Shown piece after piece: positions 58,255 to 64,000 of a stretch of 64,000 bases of DNA (position 1 is the stretch's first letter; each line of letters starts with the position of its first letter). A program made the position numbers and the translations under genes. The notes beneath the pieces were generated by a model, which saw nothing but the letters and a program-made list of their open reading frames with translations, was not told the origin of the DNA and made no database searches. Origin of the DNA: Diplocarpon mali (Eukaryota; Ascomycota; Leotiomycetes; Helotiales; Drepanopezizaceae). The DNA is taken from assembly GCA_024741835.1 (NCBI GenBank), contig JAENRP010000004.1:376368-440367 (forward strand), read 5' to 3'.

Positions 58255-59291
58255 ATGGCGCCTACCGTTCTCCCCGCGTCGGGCAACCCGCTGTAAGTTC
58301 TCTTGGTAGATCTAGTCACGAGACCACCTGCTGACCTTCCCACAGGGTCTTCTTCGACATCACGCTTGGAGGTGAGTGGTCCTCTGAACAGTTCTATGAC
58401 ACGGCGTACATGATTTCCGTTCCCAAATCCAAAATCGGGGCGTGCTCCCTTTTGAATCGAGGTCTTTCCACTCGAAAATATATTAGATCACGTGATATCG
58501 AGATTGCATCAACTTGCGCTGGAGTACTGAAATCAAGCAGGTGAGAAGCTCGGCCGCATAAAGTTCGAGCTCTTTGCAGACGTCGTGCCAAAGACAGCAG
58601 AGAACTTCCGGAAATTCTGCACTGGCGAGACGAAGAACCACTTGGGAAGGCCGCAGGGGTATAAGGGGAGCAAATTTCACAGAATTGTACTTCTCCCCTC
58701 CCACTCTGCAACGCTCGGCTTTGTATCCTCCTCAGAGTTGCAGTGTTTTTTTCTCTGCAGTTGGCAAGGGATTCCATCCGAACCAGAGCTGACGACGATG
58801 GATAGATCAAAGACTTCATGTGCCAAGGCGGCGACTTCTTGAACGGCGACGGCACAGGCTCGACGTGTATCTACGGTACCAAGACTTTCGAAGACGAGAA
58901 CTTCGAGCGAAAGCACACCGAGCCGGGATTGCTTTCCATGGCTGTACGACACCTTTCCCATGTAGACGCCGCGCCTGCCTAGCCATTACTAATCACAAAA
59001 AATACAGAACGCAGGCCCCAACGGGAACGGCTCTCAGTTCTTCATCACAACGGCGCCTACACCATTCTTGGACGGCAAGCATGTCGTGTTCGGCAAGGTG
59101 GTGGATGGCATGGACGTCGTGAGGATGATGGAGAATACCAAGACTGGGTATCGTGGAGTAAGTCTGTCCGCGGTCTAGCAGTCGATACATATCAGGGACC
59201 TGGATGATTTGTGGGAAACTCATGCTGATCACTCTCGTAGAAAGACATCCCAAATCAAGAAGTTGTCGTAAGCTTATGCGGCGAGATGTGA
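58255..59291 (+). CDS. Cyclophilin, CypH/PPIH-like peptidyl-prolyl isomerase
   Basis: Six exons, 58255-58292, 58346-58371, 58541-58686, 58806-58943, 59008-59157 and 59241-59291, give 182 residues. Introns are 53, 169, 119, 64 and 83 bp. The protein matches the PPIH type: [30 protein letters not shown] (residues 11-40), [45 protein letters not shown], and the ending [13 protein letters not shown] in animals associates with the U4/U6 snRNP; a splicing role here is an inference. The catalytic Arg of FHRI is kept. At the cyclosporin-contact position the sequence has TPFLDGKHV, with Phe instead of Trp. This suggests weaker drug binding than the cyclophilin A at 34-35 kb. Confidence 0.93.
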
Positions 59292-60465
59292 GATAGACGT
59301 CAGCGAAGCTCGAGACGGGGTGATGGGATGATGGGATGAGTGTAGCGCAGCGGGACTTTGAAGAATTCGGATATTACGGGCAAGCAGCGATCACTCGAAC
59401 CAACAGGAGTACCGATCAGGGACCTCTCAAACAACGCTATTCGTGAGACGAGGTGTTCGGATCGCGCTGTGATTTGCGGCGGCGGGTCCCAAGTCGAGTA
59501 GAAGAAAAAGTCTCTCCCGTCCCGACTCTTGGTGAACATTTCCTTACTTTCCCTCCCGTTATCCTCTCTCCGCTCCGTTCAGCGACGATGAGCAGGCTTC
59601 GGCGTTGGATCACTGCAAACTCGCAGGCTCCCAGTCGCGCTCGCGCCGTGTGCCTATGGGCCGCGATGAGTATCGTCACGTCCGGACGCCCGCCAAGGTC
59701 CAGGGAGTAGCTCCCGGCTTCGAGTCAACAAAGCAGCCGTCACAATTACACAACAGCCCTCCAGTCTTTGCCGCGCAGCTAGTCAGATCCTATTACAGTA
59801 CAGTCAAGACAGCAAACGGGTTTCTCCGTGAGCAACTTCCAACAAAGCGAAGGTTAGCATCATCCGCGCATCTTTCTTTCGTGATAATTCCTTGGCTCGG
59901 AAATAGCCATCCAGCTGCCAGTCTTTCTTTAGAGGCCTAGATTCGGGTCTCGTCACAGGTGACACCAGAGCTCTAGAATTCGCTGTCCAGCGCCTGGAGC
60001 CCGTGTCTAGCGAAGCCCCAGATACGAAGTTTTGAGCAGAGTTTTGCGTAAGCTCTTTTGCATAATTCATCTCTCTCTGGGATGACTCCGTAAATACAAT
60101 TGTGATGTTGGTACAATCACACGGAGGGTCAAGTCGCTGAAAATATGTCAAATCTGATATTTGTCCCTTTCTTACTCTATGCATCTGCGTATCATATCAC
60201 CAAGCCCGCCTCGCCAGGAGGAAGACAAGTACGGGCCAGGAACAGCCGATCAAAACGGGGAAAAAACGCAAGTGGTATCTCCTCTCTTCCCCAAACGCCC
60301 TCGCTCAAAAACGGGTAAGATGCCATGCGATGCAAAGAAATTTCTTGTCCTCCCACGATTTCAGTTTCCTGAACAAACCTTGTACATGTTCCTGGTTACG
60401 TGTGTACGTGCACAATTTTCTCTCATCTGCTCTCCGTCCACTTGGTCTGCCAGATCCGCACTTCC
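59292..60465. other. Convergent 3' intergenic region
   Basis: About 1.2 kb between two convergent genes. Frames of 80-149 codons on both strands overlap each other and show no domain. No repeat or RNA gene recognised. Confidence 0.5.
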
Positions 60466-61974
60466 TCAGTTTTCAACGAGTCGACCGCGGAGTCTGAGAG
60501 CGCGCTTCGCTCGCCGTTCTGATACAGGGTCTGAGGTGCAGGCTGAGGATTCTTCGGTGCTTGCGCTGCGTGCATCTGCAGGGTCAGGAGTATCTTCGGT
60601 GCCTTGTTGAACTTCCGCGGTGGATGAGAGGAAGGGGGTAGGTGTTGGAATACCGACAGATTTGACAGCCGAGCTGATCGGTAGAGCAGGGAAGATCGAG
60701 AAGGCGCTGCTGTCGATGGCAGAAGCGGAAGACTTGATCTTCGCCGAGGCCGAAGCAATAGGTGCAAAAGTCTCTGTGATGGTGTTCTCCGCACTCTGGG
60801 TTGCGATTCCTCTACTCGTGGGTGCGGCCTGAGGCGCATCATTAGTGACGGTGACAGTGACGACTTCTTTCGGTCCAGTGACTGTGACTGTGACGAAGCT
60901 CGCTGGTGGCCCTGATGTCGAGATGGCGGCCCTGGATGAGGATGAAGGTATTGGAGCGGGCGCAGGCGCTGACGGAAAGGCTGGGGCAGGAGACAGGTCA
61001 GGCACCAGAGGAGCAGGCTTGAATGCAGGTGTGTCGGTCATGAGTGCCGGGATATTGTCAGCAGCGAGCGATGGTTTTGCCGTTGGATTCACCATGAATC
61101 GGACCCCTGCCATCTGAGCTTCGATACCATTTTGGGCGGCACCTGAGACGGCTTTGGCAGCGAATTCTCCAGCAGGTGCCACGGCATCAGATGTCATGCT
61201 GATGTCGATGCAGGATGTGTAGCTCTCATTGAGCTTGATGTTGCCATCCTGATCTATGATCGGCCATTCCCACACCCAGTAGATCGTATAGCTTCCTGAT
61301 GTTGGCGCGTCGGTGGGGAGCTGGAAGTCATTTTGGCAGAGGAGATCGCTCGTGCCAGTATCTTCGCTTTTAAATCCGGGGGCTTTGGCTTGCCGCGCTA
61401 CTGAGATCGGGCTGTCGTTGATCTGAAAGCATCGCCCATCGTCGTACGGCCGCGTCGCGATCAGCTTACCTCGCTTGTCGCCACCAGTGCCATCGGCGTT
61501 CCAGACACGATGAATGCCATTATAGGTATCAGTATCTTGTGCGTCTTTTGTGCCATATATGAAGATGGTTCCACTTCCTGCGGGGTGTCCCTCGGGGACA
61601 GTAGGCTTCGTGACGTGACCGTTCTCGAGGTAGCGCAGAGCGACCTGGTCTCCTGGCGCTGCCTTGAGGGCTGGGAATCCATTTGATTGCTTGCCTTTAG
61701 GCTGGTTGCTCTTGCACATCAAATCTGTTGCCACGATAGCGTTGCCTGTTGAACGTCCGTTCGGAGGGAGAAGGTACAGGTCGAGGTCGACGTTGCCGGC
61801 GCCGGGGCCGGCTCTTGGTGTGAAGTTGCGGATGTAGCCAGGGTCGCCAACGTAGCTACCATTCGACGCGATCTTCCTGACTTGCTCCACCCATGAGTGA
61901 GCGTGAACGGCAGCGTTGCCTGCGAACAGGATGCCTGCTGCCAGGCTCGCGAAGGGAGAGAGCGTGCATCTCAT
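60466..61974 (-). CDS. Secreted DUF7492-like protein with N-terminal histidine
   Basis: Single-exon protein of 502 residues. A signal peptide covers residues 1-25 (hydrophobic LAAGILFAGNAAVHA) with a cut predicted after A25, exposing His26 in HSWVEQVRKIASNG. The globular part to about residue 285 contains GDPGYIRNFTPR, YLLPPNGRSTGNAI, CKSNQPKGKQSNGFP, LRYLENGHVTKP, VWNADGTGGDKRG and a Cys-containing DLLCQNDFQLP. This resembles the fungal DUF7492 family, which I recall as secreted and uncharacterised. A mature N-terminal His with another His in NGHVT is reminiscent of the copper histidine brace of lytic polysaccharide monooxygenases, but that is only an analogy. After about residue 300 the chain is Ser/Pro/Thr-rich (cell-wall-type linker). 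No GPI signal is apparent. Confidence 0.88.
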   Translation of the reverse strand: MRCTLSPFASLAAGILFAGNAAVHAHSWVEQVRKIASNGSYVGDPGYIRNFTPRAGPGAGNVDLDLYLLPPNGRSTGNAIVATDLMCKSNQPKGKQSNGFPALKAAPGDQVALRYLENGHVTKPTVPEGHPAGSGTIFIYGTKDAQDTDTYNGIHRVWNADGTGGDKRGKLIATRPYDDGRCFQINDSPISVARQAKAPGFKSEDTGTSDLLCQNDFQLPTDAPTSGSYTIYWVWEWPIIDQDGNIKLNESYTSCIDISMTSDAVAPAGEFAAKAVSGAAQNGIEAQMAGVRFMVNPTAKPSLAADNIPALMTDTPAFKPAPLVPDLSPAPAFPSAPAPAPIPSSSSRAAISTSGPPASFVTVTVTGPKEVVTVTVTNDAPQAAPTSRGIATQSAENTITETFAPIASASAKIKSSASAIDSSAFSIFPALPISSAVKSVGIPTPTPFLSSTAEVQQGTEDTPDPADARSASTEESSACTSDPVSERRAKRALRLRGRLVEN

Positions 61975-63792
61975 TTTAATGTTGCAAGATGTTGTAGAGG
62001 TGTGTTATGGAGTCCGGACTAGATCGCCGGCGAGTCTGGATTGTTTCGAGTTGATGTGATAGAGCGCCCGAGTTTATCGTCGCCGGTGGTTGAAGAGGTT
62101 CGAAAAGAGGTCTAGTCTCTCAGGTTGAGGCTGCTTGGACTCTCCCGGTGAGGTAGGGAATGGGGTTCGAAGAAGTAGCAGGACGACCAGCGTGGACAAT
62201 AACACCACAACAATAGGAAGGGTATGAATAGCATCGGGCACAATGACTATTGTGGCGATACAGAATCTCCGTTGTCCATGATTCGATCGCGCGGGCTGGC
62301 AGCCACATTATCAAGGGCCGACAAACAAAGCGAAATTAGGCGAGGAACGAGTTCCATTCTCTCCAAGTGGCCCCGGCAAGAGAAAACCCACGAAACCCCA
62401 AGAGACAAAAACCCAAGAGCGCTTTGAGAAACAAGCCAAGTCGGGCATCGTGGCACTGAAACAACAAACGCAGATGCAGAACAAAGGAGTATTGGACTCG
62501 CGACTTACATCGACTCATCGGCGCGGCTGGGGATGAAGGGTGATGGACGTCCTATCGTCGTGCAGCCGCGAAGATTTCGAGGCAGCCTTGTCGTGGGCTG
62601 GCCGTGCAGGGGGGGCACAGGCAAAACCTGCCACGATCTGATCTCAAACAAGGGCCAGTCAAAGCTTCCGACGGCCCTCGAGACTGGAGACGACTGGCGA
62701 TGAGATGTCGCGGCGTGCGCTTGCGGGAATCGCAAAGGTTCCAGCCACTGCCAGCCACCGCCAGCCACTTCTCAACCAACGGCTCTGGATGCGAAAGGGT
62801 GCTGGGCGCCAGATCTGCTTGTGTTGTGTTATGTTGTGCGGTGCTGCGCGCCCAAGGTTCTCGCGCGTCTACTCATTCACCAGAATAGCCCGGCGCATGG
62901 GGACGTCGAGTATAGCTAGCCAGCTTGGACGTCTCTGGCACGACACCCGATTCTCGAGCGGCATCGAGTTCCGGGTATCGGGCTTCGAGAAGGCAAAGGC
63001 AGGGAGGTAGAGAGGTATTCAAACGCCTCCCTCCCCCCAAGGATCCGTCTCGTCTGAACCAGGATGGAATCGAGTAAGGGTCAAGGCCTGATACCGGCGG
63101 CAAAGTTCCCAGACGTACCTCGACACCGTGCCAAAGATCTTCTTCCTGCCCTTGCCGCCCGTCTACTTTGTATGTGTGAAGCTGCACCGAACAAGAGAAA
63201 AGAACCTCCCGCGGGGCGACGTGGCGTATGGCTTGTTATCGCGATCCGCGAGTCGGGCATGGCCCCTGCCGGCCACTTGAAGGGTCATGATGGAACTCCC
63301 TGCGTCGGAGAAAAGGTCGATAGACAGCGCTCGATGCTGCCTCGTTTTCTGCGAGACTTGGACTTCGCGGTGTGTTGCGGCATGGGCTGGGCTGGTCTGG
63401 TCTGGTACGGTCTGTATGGTCGAGCAGGAGGTGTTTGTTTCCGTGCTCTTTGCCACAGAGATGTATGGTATTTGGCTGGTTGGGTTGAGGCGTTGAGTGG
63501 TAAACCCAGGGCTTCAGGCGATGCGGCCTGAGGTCACTTATCGGTTTCCTGTAGGCCGGCAAAAAAGATCGAGAAATAACTCCCCGTCTAGAAACCGACC
63601 AGCAGTCTTAAGTCTAGCCAGAGTATGAATCCCGCCTTCAACCTCAACCATATCTGATCTTGCCTCCCATCTCTACCTGCGTGAAACACCATCATCCCTT
63701 GGGCATCGCCTGAAGAGACAAGATGCTCCAGATCTTTGGCCCGTGGATCTGTTTCGTCTCGGAATTGCCCGACTAACTCCCTCTGCAAATCC
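61975..63792. other. Intergenic stretch without a convincing gene
   Basis: About 1.8 kb upstream of the secreted-protein gene. Many overlapping frames of 60-155 codons, none with domain support. GGGCTGGGCTGGTCTGGTCTGG-like short repeats lie near 63384-63420. Confidence 0.45.
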
Positions 63793-64000
63793 ATGGACGT
63801 TCCGACCTCAGTGTATCCTGTTTCCGACTGGGAAAAACATATTCGTGTTCTGTCACTGGAAGATTTGCGTTTCCGGGGTCAATCTCTTCATATCCCTGCA
63901 CATATCCCTGATTCATTGGCTTGGTCTGATATCGATGAACATCATCTGGTTGTTGGCGATACCTCCTACGAACGCGAGAGCGCGGTGCAAATTCCCACAC
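63793..64000 (+). CDS. Possible partial gene at right edge (strand uncertain)
   Basis: An open frame of 69 codons runs off the window. It starts MDVPTSVYPVSDWEKH and continues with IRVLSLEDLRFRGQSLH and SDIDEHHLVVGDTSYE, a composition that looks protein-like. The opposite strand is also open over the same stretch (64000 to 63773). Either one, or neither, is real; no family is recognised and the neighbouring sequence is needed. Confidence 0.3.
   Translation, partial: MDVPTSVYPVSDWEKHIRVLSLEDLRFRGQSLHIPAHIPDSLAWSDIDEHHLVVGDTSYERESAVQIPT

Overview
The window looks like nuclear DNA of a filamentous ascomycete (Pezizomycotina). Most genes are split by very short GT-AG introns, typically 47-55 bp, with CTRAC-like branch sites near the acceptor. 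The proteins are fungal types: Spa2, a fungal HMG-CoA reductase, an Rcr-type membrane protein, an Ent3-type epsin and a DUF7492-like secreted protein. There are no operons, Shine-Dalgarno sites or intact transposons. The species cannot be fixed from the sequence alone.

Layout, left to right. 0-2 kb: a purine/cytosine permease (minus). 2-4.9 kb: no convincing gene. 4.9-6.8 kb: a divergent pair, a PaiA-like GNAT acetyltransferase and a PaiB-like FMN-binding protein. 9.3-12.4 kb: the polarity scaffold Spa2. 14.1-14.9 kb: the RNA polymerase II CTD phosphatase Ssu72, with a GC-AG intron through its active-site loop. 15-18.2 kb: a repeat-rich, pyrimidine-rich leader with a large TA-rich inverted microsatellite. 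18.2-21.4 kb: an SH3 adaptor resembling Nbp2, then nicotinamidase. 22.9-26.6 kb: HMG-CoA reductase. 27.3-29.3 kb: the Hsp70/Hsp90 co-chaperone Sti1. 30.1-30.7 kb: a MARVEL-like membrane protein with a damaged splice acceptor. 32.2-33.4 kb: RNA polymerase III subunit C34. 34.1-35.2 kb: cyclophilin A with an apparent mitochondrial leader. 36.4-38.1 kb: an Ent3-type epsin. 38.1-40.5 kb: an AT-rich stretch holding an intron-containing tRNA-Ala(UGC). 40.5-43.9 kb: alanyl-tRNA synthetase, divergent from a small unknown protein. 45-45.6 kb: an Rcr-type PPxY membrane protein. 46.3-51.2 kb: the CORVET subunit Vps8, divergent from a GPALPP/DUF3752 protein. 53.3-54.05 kb: two weakly supported small coding segments. 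54.7-56.1 kb: a membrane-anchored RING-H2 protein. 58.3-59.3 kb: a second cyclophilin, CypH/PPIH-like. 60.5-62 kb: a secreted DUF7492-like protein with a histidine at its predicted mature N-terminus. The last 2 kb has no secure gene; an open frame runs off the right edge.

Most genes are core housekeeping genes: translation, transcription, folding, sterol synthesis, endosomal traffic and polarity. They do not form a metabolic cluster. Points worth following are the PaiA/PaiB-like pair, the tRNA-Ala beside AlaRS, two genes whose in-frame leaders suggest mitochondrial plus cytosolic products from one locus, and two non-canonical splice sites. All exon joins are my own reading of splice signals and protein continuity; no search or transcript data were available.
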